Shown here piece after piece: positions 1 to 5,211 of a stretch of DNA of 7,338 nucleotides. Made by a program: the position numbers and the translations under genes. Below the pieces are notes generated by a model that was given only the letters and a program-made list of their open reading frames with translations, did no database searches and was not told the DNA's origin. The DNA lies in contig CAYMKI010000148.1 in NCBI GenBank assembly GCA_964390695.1, positions 1 to 7,338 on the forward strand. Direction: 5' to 3'. Positions within the stretch are counted from its first letter, which is position 1. Each line of letters begins with the position of its first letter. The DNA comes from CAWACC01 sp964390695 (GTDB taxonomy: Bacteria > Chlamydiota > Chlamydiia > Chlamydiales > Parachlamydiaceae).

Positions 1-273
1 AGCTTGTAAAAGCATGATGGTAGCATGCACAAAGCTTGACCATACTGTAAACCAAATCAAGCTGGCATGTTCTAGAGGATTCTTTGAGGCACGCAATAAA
101 AACACGCCTAAGGTCGCGTATACACCAATGATCATTTGTTCGTATTTATATTGAGGAGGTTCCCACCTCCAACCTGAAGGCCAAAAACACATTAAGGGAT
201 ATACCAAAAATAAGATGATGCCAAAAAAAATTAGAGCATATTGAAGATAATATACTTTTCGGTCATTGTTCAT
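1..273 (-). CDS. DUF6632-like small membrane protein, 3' end cut by window edge
   Basis: This open frame reads without a stop from ATG at 273 to the left edge, giving 91 residues; the C-terminus lies outside. The start is supported by GAGGT five bases upstream; an in-frame ATG at 285 is an alternative. Three hydrophobic stretches are visible: residues about 11-31, 46-60 and 70-90. The segment after the first helix is rich in Trp and Pro, and the later part reads YATLGVFLLRASKNPLEH followed by SLIWFTVWSSFVHA. From memory this matches the DUF6632 family of short inner-membrane proteins, whose function is unknown. It is transcribed away from the regulator at 492-1052 but on the same strand, with about 200 bp between, so it may have its own promoter. 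The family call is by recognition, not by search. Confidence 0.72.
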   Translation of the reverse strand, partial: MNNDRKVYYLQYALIFFGIILFLVYPLMCFWPSGWRWEPPQYKYEQMIIGVYATLGVFLLRASKNPLEHASLIWFTVWSSFVHATIMLLQA

Positions 274-285
274 TTTGTACCTCAT

Positions 286-491
286 TAAAACCTGTAATAT
301 TAATTAGCACATTTAACAGTTTATGTTGAAGAGGTTTAAAATGTCTATTTACCTTTTACAATTGAAATGTTGTGAAGGGTGCAGCTTTACGGCAGGCTTA
401 CGCCAGTGGCTACATGCTCCCGCCGCTAACGCAGCTTAAACTTTAGTGATTATTTATCACCAACTATCAACTTTATTATTCATTCATTGTA
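286..491. other. Spacer between two minus-strand genes
   Basis: This 206-bp stretch is AT-rich except for the G+C-rich block at about 379-435 that holds the tail of the tiny ORF. A small imperfect hairpin (GTGAT 446-450 with ATCAC 456-460) lies about 30 bp past the stop of the regulator. It is not followed by a T-run on the minus strand, so it is at best a weak terminator. No convincing promoter for the DUF6632 gene was picked out. Confidence 0.5.
341..439 (+). CDS. Tiny ORF (32 aa) with good RBS, G+C-rich tail; doubtful gene
   Basis: A 32-residue frame starts at ATG 341 and ends at TAA 437-439. It is preceded by GAAGAGG six bases upstream, a better ribosome binding site than several real genes here have. 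The first half (MSIYLLQLKCCEGC) is coded by AT-rich DNA. The second half (TAGLRQWLHAPAANAA) lies in a sharply more G+C-rich block at about 379-435. No function is recognised. It could be a genuine small protein, the end of a decayed larger gene, or a short dispersed repeat whose reading frame is accidental. It lies antisense between the two minus-strand genes, which argues against a simple operon member. Confidence 0.2.
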   Translation: MSIYLLQLKCCEGCSFTAGLRQWLHAPAANAA

Positions 492-1052
492 TTATGTTGA
501 TGATAAAACTCTCAAGGGATAATGAATGATGTCATATATGGTTGAGCTTTGTTCAGAAAGGTTGCGATAACCATGAGGTTGGCATGCGTCAAAACGAAGG
601 CCTTGGCCCATAGTTAATGATTTCCAAGCAGAATTCGCAAAAACTTCCATGGACCCTTGAGCTACGAGTACATGCTCGATAACATTTGGTTGATGTGGAG
701 GAGATATGTGCTCGCAACCCGGCAAGAGTTCAATTAAGAAGATCTCGCATTTAAGCTTCTCGTCAAATGGAAAGATCGGAAGTACCTTGATTTTGTCATC
801 ACTTGGGTGAAGGGTTTGTGTTTGGCCATTACCATGATCTGGCTGATCATCGGCTATAAAAAGAGAAAAAGGGACTTTAAAGCCACTCGCAATCTTCCAT
901 AGAGTAGAAATGGTTGGGCTCGATTCTGCACGCTCAATCTGACCAAGCATTGCTTTGCTTACACCTGTTTCTTGTGCAGCCTTATCGAGGCTCCATCCAC
1001 GTTCTTTTCGCAGAGCCTTTAAAACAGATGCTATACGATTTAAGATTTCCAT
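492..1052 (-). CDS. XRE-family transcriptional regulator with C-terminal cupin sensor domain
   Basis: This 186-residue protein has an N-terminal helix-turn-helix of the XRE/Cro type at residues about 8-65. The repressor-like core is LDKAAQETGVSKAMLGQIE, followed by the SSPTISTLWKIA segment typical of the group. A linker leads to a cupin_2 barrel at about 95-182, with candidate metal or ligand residues His120, Glu126, His127 and His160 in PPHQPNVIEH and QPHGYRN. Proteins of this architecture usually act as dimeric repressors or activators that sense a small molecule through the cupin. It is divergent from the YbaK-AlaX operon and the shared 92-bp gap carries a palindrome, so it very likely controls that operon and itself. 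ATG at 1052 is chosen because the HTH starts directly after it; the ribosome binding site is weak. The ligand cannot be deduced; an amino acid is an attractive guess given the neighbours. Confidence 0.93.
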   Translation of the reverse strand: MEILNRIASVLKALRKERGWSLDKAAQETGVSKAMLGQIERAESSPTISTLWKIASGFKVPFSLFIADDQPDHGNGQTQTLHPSDDKIKVLPIFPFDEKLKCEIFLIELLPGCEHISPPHQPNVIEHVLVAQGSMEVFANSAWKSLTMGQGLRFDACQPHGYRNLSEQSSTIYDIIHYPLRVLSST

Positions 1053-1070
1053 AACTAAGATTTAAATTGC

Positions 1071-1100
1071 TTGTGCGTTATAACGCACGCGTGGTATAAT
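1071..1100 (+). promoter_or_regulatory. Sigma-70 promoter of the YbaK-AlaX operon
   Basis: A consensus TATAAT at 1095-1100 is preceded by TGG at 1092-1094, an extended -10. A weak -35 (TTGTGC, 1071-1076) lies 18 bp upstream and is embedded in the palindromic operator. Transcription would start near 1107, leaving a leader of about 38 nt before the ATG at 1145. Confidence 0.65.
1073..1088. promoter_or_regulatory. Perfect 16-bp palindromic operator for the XRE-cupin regulator
   Basis: GTGCGTTATAACGCAC is identical to its reverse complement. It lies in the gap between the divergent regulator and the editing operon. It overlaps the -35 of the rightward promoter and contains a TATAAC (minus strand, 1082-1077) that could be the -10 of the regulator gene. 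Binding here would shut both promoters, the usual autoregulatory arrangement for this regulator class. The site is seen directly; that the neighbour binds it is inferred. Confidence 0.7.
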
Positions 1101-1107
1101 AAATTTA

Positions 1108-1127
1108 TTGTACAAGATAACGCACAA
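1108..1127. promoter_or_regulatory. Second, degenerate operator copy
   Basis: TAACGCACAA at 1118-1127 is the exact reverse complement of TTGTGCGTTA at 1071-1080. It therefore repeats the half-site of the main palindrome, here extended to ten bases. The matching left half (1108-1117, TTGTACAAGA) keeps only six of ten positions. Centred between 1117 and 1118, it lies 37 bp from the centre of the first site, just downstream of the -10 and near the expected transcription start. A weaker second dimer site for cooperative repression would fit. Confidence 0.5.
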
Positions 1128-1144
1128 AATTTATAGGATTATTT

Positions 1145-1633
1145 ATGGCCAACCTTAGCAAAAGCGCAGAAATCGTACAAAGAGCGCTTAGTGAGAAAGG
1201 GGTAGTGTTTGAAGTCCTCGAGCTTAACGCAAGCACGCGCACTGCAAACGATGCCGCAATGACGATCGGCTGTCAAGTGGGACAAATTGTAAAGTCCTTA
1301 CTTTTTCGTACCAAGGAAACACACAAACCTGTTCTTGTACTTGCAAGTGGCACTAACCGAGTAAATGAAGAAGCAATTCAAAGATATAGTGGAGAAAAGA
1401 TTTTAAAAGCTGATGCTGAATTTGCTCGTGAAATTACAGGTTTTGCAATAGGGGGTATCCCTCCCTTAGGACACAAAAATTCCATATCACTCGTCTACAT
1501 AGATGAAGACCTGCTTCAATATGACACCTTATGGGCAGCAGCAGGTACGCCATATGCAGTGTTTAGCCTGCCTGCAAAAGAGCTTCCGAAAGTAACAGGT
1601 GGAAAAATCATTTCTGTGAAGGAACCGTCATGA
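1145..1633 (+). CDS. YbaK/EbsC (ProX-type) aminoacyl-tRNA deacylase
   Basis: This 162-residue single-domain protein belongs to the YbaK/prolyl-tRNA synthetase-associated family. Family members hydrolyse mischarged tRNAs in trans in the cytoplasm (Cys- or Ala-tRNA(Pro) and others, depending on subgroup). The conserved lysine is Lys50 in GQIVKSLLF. A GGIPP motif at residues 103-107 fits the GXXXP loop and is followed by GHK. The tail AAAGTPYAVFSLPAKEL (130-146) and TGGKIISV are typical. Its length is normal for a free-standing member. ATG 1145 has AGGA six bases upstream. Its stop overlaps the start of the AlaX gene by ATGA, so the two are translationally coupled and share the promoter in the operator region. 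The tRNA and amino acid it edits cannot be set from sequence alone; it is not clearly YbaK itself. The family call is firm, the substrate is open. Confidence 0.93.
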   Translation: MANLSKSAEIVQRALSEKGVVFEVLELNASTRTANDAAMTIGCQVGQIVKSLLFRTKETHKPVLVLASGTNRVNEEAIQRYSGEKILKADAEFAREITGFAIGGIPPLGHKNSISLVYIDEDLLQYDTLWAAAGTPYAVFSLPAKELPKVTGGKIISVKEPS

Positions 1634-2370
1634 GAAAGGTCTTTTGGGATAATCCCTACCAACAAACCCTTGAAACGCAAGTGAGTCAAGTCGATGGCAA
1701 TGTTATTGTTTTTGCTGAAACAATCGGCTTTTCCGAATGTGGAGGACAAGAGAGTGATGCGGTGACAGTCAACGATATTAAAGCCCTATCTTCACATATG
1801 GATAAGTGTGCCCCTTTTTTGATTTACTATACCTTCCCAGAGGGTCACGGTTTTGTACCCGGGATAAATGTCACCATGAAAATTGACTGGCTACGGCGCA
1901 ATCGGTTAATGCGTTTGCACTTTATGTGTGAGTTGATTCTTGTCCTCATGAATCGCTTGTTTAATGAAACACCAGAAGGTATCGAGCTTAAACCTGAAGA
2001 TATTGATATGATTATCAAAAAAAGAGGAGCTCATATTGCCGAGACAGGGGCTCGTGTCGATTTTGAATGTGATGTAAATATTTCTGTCTACTTCCCAAAA
2101 CTCCTAGAGGCATACAATAAAATTATTGCAGCCGATCTTCCGATTGAAAAAGGCTTTCTTGATGAGCCTAATCAAATTCGTTATTGGAGACTACCTAATA
2201 TTTCCACAGTTCCATGCGGAGGCACTCATGTACGTTCGACAGGAGAAGTCGGGACAATCGAACTCAAACGAGATAGGGCAAACAAAGGTGTAGAAAGAAT
2301 TCGAATTTTCCTTAAGGATAATCAAATAACCAGCGATCCTATATTCGAGCATGAGCGTTATTGTTGCTGA
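1630..2370 (+). CDS. AlaX-type alanyl-tRNA editing protein
   Basis: This 246-residue protein resembles the editing and C-terminal part of alanyl-tRNA synthetase. Such proteins remove Ser or Gly wrongly attached to tRNA(Ala), using a zinc site. The N-terminal barrel is at residues about 1-85, with GFSECGGQESD at 33-43 corresponding to the GGGQ loop. The editing domain follows, with the metal motif at His97-x3-Glu101 (LMRLHFMCELIL) and the second pair Cys196-x3-His200 in PCGGTHVRSTGEVG. Most AlaX proteins have HxxxH at the first site, so Glu101 is a departure that may mark a subfamily. It lacks the catalytic aminoacylation domain, so it is a stand-alone editor. Start ATG 1630 overlaps the stop of the deacylase gene (ATGA), meaning coupled expression under the same XRE-cupin control. 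No strong terminator is seen after its stop. Confidence 0.9.
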   Translation: MRKVFWDNPYQQTLETQVSQVDGNVIVFAETIGFSECGGQESDAVTVNDIKALSSHMDKCAPFLIYYTFPEGHGFVPGINVTMKIDWLRRNRLMRLHFMCELILVLMNRLFNETPEGIELKPEDIDMIIKKRGAHIAETGARVDFECDVNISVYFPKLLEAYNKIIAADLPIEKGFLDEPNQIRYWRLPNISTVPCGGTHVRSTGEVGTIELKRDRANKGVERIRIFLKDNQITSDPIFEHERYCC

Positions 2371-2453
2371 GAACTTTGATGAGAGTAGATGAATTAATGA
2401 AATGTGTATTTATAATTCTAAGTTTATAAAAAAGCCTATGGAGGAGCTTGTAT

Positions 2454-2473
2454 TTCGAATCCTGGTTCGAATC
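2454..2473. repeat. Paired TTCGAATC repeat upstream of a promoter
   Basis: TTCGAATC occurs at 2454-2461 and again at 2466-2473, separated by CTGG. Because TTCGAA is self-complementary, the block 2454-2471 is also an imperfect 18-bp inverted repeat. It ends seven bases before the -35 of the following gene, a position suited to a regulator site. GGTTCGAATC also resembles the T-loop of a tRNA, but no matching stem or tRNA body surrounds it. Confidence 0.4.
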
Positions 2474-2477
2474 GCTT

Positions 2478-2506
2478 TTGACTGGAATAAATTACAATAT
2501 TTTGAT
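2478..2506 (+). promoter_or_regulatory. Sigma-70-type promoter for the deoxyribosyltransferase-like gene
   Basis: TTGACT (2478-2483, five of six to consensus) is followed after exactly 17 bp by TTTGAT (2501-2506, four of six). Transcription would start near 2513. The very good ribosome binding site AAGGAGG (2531-2537) stands four bases before the ATG at 2542. Confidence 0.5.
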
Positions 2507-2541
2507 AAATTCATTTCTTTATCTTTCGTAAAGGAGGTTTT

Positions 2542-2961
2542 ATGAAGTTCTATATTGCAACGTCGCTTTCGAGAGCACCAGCCCATAATATGGTAAGAGA
2601 TATCTTAAAAAATTGCGGTCATGAAATTTCATATGATTGGACTTTGCATGGCAGTGTGAAATCTGTTAGCAAAGAGCGATTGCAAGAGGTTGCATTGCTT
2701 GAATTAGAGGGCTTATCCGAAGCCGATTTTATTATTGTACTTCTTCTTGGAGGAAGTGGGACACATTTGGAGCTCGGGTTCTCAATTGCAAGAGGCAAGC
2801 GAATATTTGTTCATACTGAAGATTCTCTAACTTTCGAACTTGGCCCTCAGACAAATGCATTTTATCATCATCCTGATATCACCCGTCTTCATTGTCCTTT
2901 AGCCGAGGTTGGTATGATAGTGCATTCATTAATCGCTCAACCAGCATCGATAAACTCCTGA
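2542..2961 (+). CDS. Nucleoside 2-deoxyribosyltransferase-like protein
   Basis: This 139-residue cytoplasmic protein has a Rossmann-like fold. Members of the family cleave or exchange the base of deoxynucleosides, or hydrolyse nucleotide N-glycosidic bonds in related groups. Visible signatures are MKFYIATSLS at the start, YDWT at 31-34, then SEADFIIVLLLGGSGTHLELG (59-79), in which Asp62 and Glu77 fit the conserved acidic residues and Glu77 the catalytic glutamate. TNAFYHHPDITR at 104-115 is a further hallmark of this subgroup. The length is normal. ATG 2542 is set by the AAGGAGG site. The ceramidase-like gene follows after 71 bp on the same strand and could be read through, though no functional link is obvious. 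The exact substrate is unknown; it may be a salvage enzyme or a nucleotide house-cleaning hydrolase. Confidence 0.82.
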   Translation: MKFYIATSLSRAPAHNMVRDILKNCGHEISYDWTLHGSVKSVSKERLQEVALLELEGLSEADFIIVLLLGGSGTHLELGFSIARGKRIFVHTEDSLTFELGPQTNAFYHHPDITRLHCPLAEVGMIVHSLIAQPASINS

Positions 2962-3032
2962 TTCGCTTTCGATTAGTGCTTCATTGATTTTATCGCAGAA
3001 ACATTGCAGTTTGAATCTTTGAGAGAGATTTA

Positions 3033-4289
3033 ATGAAAACTATTGCTCGTTATCTATTATTGCTTCTGATCATTGCTCTTCCGAATCTATGTAATGCAAA
3101 CATGAATGTCGGAATTGGGAAAACCGATATAACACCTCCTATTGGGACTCCTTCTGCAGGTTATACAGAAAGAAAGGGTGAAGGAATGCAAGGAGTCCAC
3201 GACCCTCTGCTTGCAATAGCCCTTTATGTCGATAATGGAGAAAAACAGCTCGCTCTTTGCAGTGTGGATCATCTGGGATTTACTTATGAAATGGTGCAAG
3301 AAATAACTCAAAAAATCCATGCTCATTCAGAACTTAAAAGATGCGAAGTTTTTATCGCCTCATCTCATACTCATTCTGGAGGAGGTGCCTATCTAAATAT
3401 TCCTGGTCTAGGAGCTGGTTTAGCGGGAATCTATAGCCCACAAACCACTCAATTTTATATAGATCAAACAGCAGAAGCTATTTTACAAGCTTATCATCAT
3501 CAAGTTCCTGCCAAATTTGGAATTGGTTATGGAAAGGTAATTAACTTGAGTCAATATCGAGGACTCTGGCCAAAAGATATAATCCCACTGGACGATGTTG
3601 CAATCATTAAAATCACTCATTTGGATGATGCTCCTCTTGCTGTTCTCTTCAATTATCCTGTACATCCTACTGTATTAAAGAGTCAGAATCGTCTTTTCTC
3701 AGCTGATTTTGTGGGCTACGCTAGAAGCCATATTCAATCTTTTTTGGGATCTGATGTATGTCCCATCTACTTTAACGGAGCTCAAGGTGACATTATACCT
3801 GTTGTTTTCAATGAGAACGATCGGTTTGATGCATGTGATACTTTGGGTAAATCTTTAGCGGAAACAGTGAGGAAAATCTGGGATGAAACGCCTACGGACG
3901 TCTCTCTGCAAATTAATACTCAAAAAGACTCATATACTTTTAAACCTCAAGCGACTCCATTTGGTCTTGTTCTTCCACTAGATGAGTATAAAAGTGAAAT
4001 GAATTTGATTGTCTTCAATCAAACTCATGCCTTCATTACGGTGCCTGGCGAGCTAAGTTGCCTCTATGATAGGCGTTTGAAAGATACAGGTAGAAGATTA
4101 GGTTTTTCCCAAGTATCCATTTTTGGGCTTACAAATGATGCTCATGGTTACATCATCTTGCCAGAATCTTGGCAACACAAGACGTTCGAATCAGGGCTCT
4201 CTTTTGGAGGAGAAAATTACGGAGACATAACTGAAAAAAGAGCAGAAACTCTTCTCAAAGCTTTACCTGTTACCATCCAATTTAGATAG
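3033..4289 (+). CDS. Secreted neutral/alkaline ceramidase N-terminal-domain protein
   Basis: This 418-residue protein opens with a clear Sec signal peptide: MKTIARY, a leucine-rich core, then LPNLCNA with likely cleavage after Ala22. The rest matches the zinc-containing N-terminal domain of neutral ceramidases. Motifs in order are GIGKTDITPPIGTPSAGY (27-44), VDHLG (78-82), SSHTHSG (110-116), NYPVHPT (207-213), NGAQGDIIP (248-256), VPGELS (337-342) and NDAHGYI (368-374). By analogy with Pseudomonas ceramidase the zinc ligands would be a His of SHTHS (112 or 114), His211, Glu340 and Tyr373. The usual GDVSP serine nucleophile is replaced by Ile (Ile255), and the C-terminal immunoglobulin-like domain of the 650-780-residue enzymes is missing. 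It is therefore probably a periplasmic or secreted zinc hydrolase on which ceramidase activity should not be assumed. GAGAGA upstream supports ATG 3033. Confidence 0.87.
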   Translation: MKTIARYLLLLLIIALPNLCNANMNVGIGKTDITPPIGTPSAGYTERKGEGMQGVHDPLLAIALYVDNGEKQLALCSVDHLGFTYEMVQEITQKIHAHSELKRCEVFIASSHTHSGGGAYLNIPGLGAGLAGIYSPQTTQFYIDQTAEAILQAYHHQVPAKFGIGYGKVINLSQYRGLWPKDIIPLDDVAIIKITHLDDAPLAVLFNYPVHPTVLKSQNRLFSADFVGYARSHIQSFLGSDVCPIYFNGAQGDIIPVVFNENDRFDACDTLGKSLAETVRKIWDETPTDVSLQINTQKDSYTFKPQATPFGLVLPLDEYKSEMNLIVFNQTHAFITVPGELSCLYDRRLKDTGRRLGFSQVSIFGLTNDAHGYIILPESWQHKTFESGLSFGGENYGDITEKRAETLLKALPVTIQFR

Positions 4290-4310
4290 GTTAATCCTAT
4301 TAACGGTTTT
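4290..4310 (+). terminator. Weak rho-independent terminator after the ceramidase-like gene
   Basis: GTTAAT (4290-4295) pairs with ATTAAC (4299-4304) around a three-base loop. It is followed after GG by TTTTATTGTT. It begins directly after the stop codon. The stem is AT-only apart from one G-C pair, so termination would be inefficient. Confidence 0.35.
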
Positions 4311-4419
4311 ATTGTTCCAAATTTTCTGCAATACAATAAAATATTTCTTTTACAGTTGTTATGTGTAAAGTGATAAGTCATGGATAGCTAAAATGCTACT
4401 GGATTTTGTGAAATTCTGA

Positions 4420-4428
4420 TGGTACAAT
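4420..4428 (+). promoter_or_regulatory. Extended -10 promoter candidate for the unknown 173-aa gene
   Basis: TGGTACAAT gives TG-n followed by TACAAT (five of six to consensus) at 4423-4428. No good -35 stands 17 bp upstream, which an extended -10 can tolerate. Transcription would start near 4435, with a leader of about 80 nt. The left arm of an inverted repeat overlaps this element. Confidence 0.35.
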
Positions 4429-4455
4429 ACGTCATTCAGTGCATCCGTATTGCAC
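4422..4455. repeat. Inverted repeat overlapping the -10 (10-bp arms, one mismatch)
   Basis: GTACAATACG (4422-4431) is the reverse complement of CGTATTGCAC (4446-4455) except for one position (4424 against 4453). The gap is 14 bp. A competing smaller repeat, GTGCA (4439-4443) with TGCAC (4451-4455), shares the right arm. The position over the -10 suits an operator; the shared arm would also allow alternative RNA folds if transcription starts further upstream. Confidence 0.5.
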
Positions 4456-4456
4456 G

Positions 4457-4483
4457 ATTGGAGAAACTTAAATAAGCTCCAAT
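4457..4483 (+). repeat. Hairpin in the leader of the unknown gene
   Basis: ATTGGAG (4457-4463) pairs with CTCCAAT (4477-4483) over a 13-nt AT-rich loop, and G4456-T4484 can add a wobble pair. It sits two bases after the preceding inverted repeat and about 15 bases before the ribosome binding site. The sequence after it is not a T-run, so it is not a standard terminator. Confidence 0.45.
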
Positions 4484-4513
4484 TCTTAATTTAAAAGCAG
4501 GGAAAGCCTCTTT

Positions 4514-5035
4514 ATGAAATCAAAATTGCCTATTGATAAGCCTATTTGTAGAGATGTATACATCGGAGGATTAGAGAAAGATGAGTTACTCAAAAAGCTA
4601 AGTCAAAATAAAATAGGTCTTAATGAACTAGCTGTTAAATTTATTAACCATAATGAATTTAAAATTTCTCCTTCTAAAGAAAAACTCCAAACAGTGGAAG
4701 TTTCTGTAAGCAGCTTAGGTTTCTCTAATGGCGCCACTACAGAGGAGATTTGTAAAATATCTGAAGAACTAGGGTTTAATATTTGCCCTCAAGAGTTGGG
4801 TATTCATCTGCGATTGCAATATATAGACTTTAATCAACCAATTGAACCTCAAAAAGGCAAGTGGCAAAACATCATCTTAAGGGGGAATTTTGATGAACCT
4901 GGATTCACTGTAGGTTTCTACTTACGTCATCGAGAAGATGGTTTTTGGATACGTGGCTATAAGGCTAGCCTCGATTACATATGGGAACCTGTAGACCGAT
5001 TTATTTTCGTTAACAATCGCGGAGTTAACAATTAA
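4514..5035 (+). CDS. Conserved protein of unknown function (173 aa)
   Basis: There is no signal peptide or membrane segment, so it is likely cytoplasmic. The protein has strong conserved-looking blocks: VEVSVSSLGFSNGATTEEI (61-79), LGFNICPQELGIHLRLQY (86-103), GFYLRHREDGFWIRGY (134-149) and DYIWEPVDRFIF (154-165). I recall a family with this pattern (GATTxEI, LCPxELGxxLRLQY, WLRGY, DRFxF) scattered across Bacilli and Gram-negatives. Some members are labelled 'helicase' in databases, but no Walker A or B motif or any helicase motif is present here, so that name should not be carried over. The dense Trp/Tyr/Phe and Arg in the C-terminal third could form a binding face. It appears to stand alone, with its own promoter region and structured leader. 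Function is unknown. Confidence 0.75.
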   Translation: MKSKLPIDKPICRDVYIGGLEKDELLKKLSQNKIGLNELAVKFINHNEFKISPSKEKLQTVEVSVSSLGFSNGATTEEICKISEELGFNICPQELGIHLRLQYIDFNQPIEPQKGKWQNIILRGNFDEPGFTVGFYLRHREDGFWIRGYKASLDYIWEPVDRFIFVNNRGVNN

Positions 5036-5109
5036 GGCTTTGACAAGATGCAAAACCATATTCCCCCTTCATCTGGTAAAATAATCGGGGTTTCATTGGC
5101 TTGACTCAT
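5032..5109 (-). pseudogene. Possible 5' relic of a small cupin gene
   Basis: A 25-residue minus-strand frame starts at ATG 5109 and stops at 5032-5034, inside the stop region of the gene on the other strand. It opens MSQANETPIILPDEGG, which resembles the start of short cupin proteins (PIILAPGEGR pattern). Nothing of the barrel follows. It has no good ribosome binding site. It may be the stump of a gene lost by rearrangement, or chance. Confidence 0.18.
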
Positions 5110-5130
5110 AATTTCTTGATTTAGTATTCT
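5101..5130 (+). promoter_or_regulatory. Sigma-70 promoter of the NTF2-TfoX operon
   Basis: TTGACT (5101-5106) and TATTCT (5125-5130) are separated by 18 bp and match consensus at five and four of six positions. Transcription would start near 5137, about 75 nt before ATG 5212. The intervening DNA reads open in the frame of the gene but lacks a ribosome binding site at its TTG (5131). Confidence 0.45.
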
Positions 5131-5211
5131 TTGGTGGTCGATCAAGAGAGTATCCATGGTACACTGATAAAAATACGGATCGATGATGAATTCAAGCAAT
5201 TGGAAGGTAAT

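Larger units (their letters stand above)
2371..2541. other. Spacer with TTCGAA repeats and promoter
   Basis: This 171-bp AT-rich gap has no gene. It holds two copies of TTCGAATC (2454-2461 and 2466-2473) and a sigma-70-type promoter for the next gene. The first part (2371-2440) shows nothing identifiable apart from a weak AAGC/GCTT hairpin near 2432-2449 with no T-run. Confidence 0.5.
4290..4513. other. 224-bp spacer rich in inverted repeats
   Basis: No gene was found in any frame. The left part is plain AT-rich DNA with the weak terminator. The right part (4420-4483) carries an extended -10 and two inverted repeats in tandem, described separately. The ribosome binding site of the next gene is AGGGA at 4499-4503, with a rather long ten-base gap to ATG 4514. 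Confidence 0.5.

Noticed and set aside
379..435. Integron attC-like or CRISPR-like element in the G+C-rich block
   Set aside because: No GTTRRRY/RYYYAAC pair with facing arms and no repeat-spacer periodicity.
1516..1749. 77-aa minus-strand frame
   Set aside because: It lies across the YbaK/AlaX junction in antisense; both plus-strand genes are certain, and this frame has no domain or ribosome binding site.
2450..2480. tRNA gene suggested by GGTTCGAATC
   Set aside because: The bases around it do not form a T-stem, and no acceptor, D or anticodon arm can be built in the spacer.
3087..3665. Two minus-strand frames inside the ceramidase-like gene
   Set aside because: Antisense shadows of a well-supported coding region.
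5131..5211. TTG 5131 as start of the SnoaL-like protein
   Set aside because: No ribosome binding site, rare start codon, and the extra 27 residues are outside the family; ATG 5212 has GGAAGG upstream.
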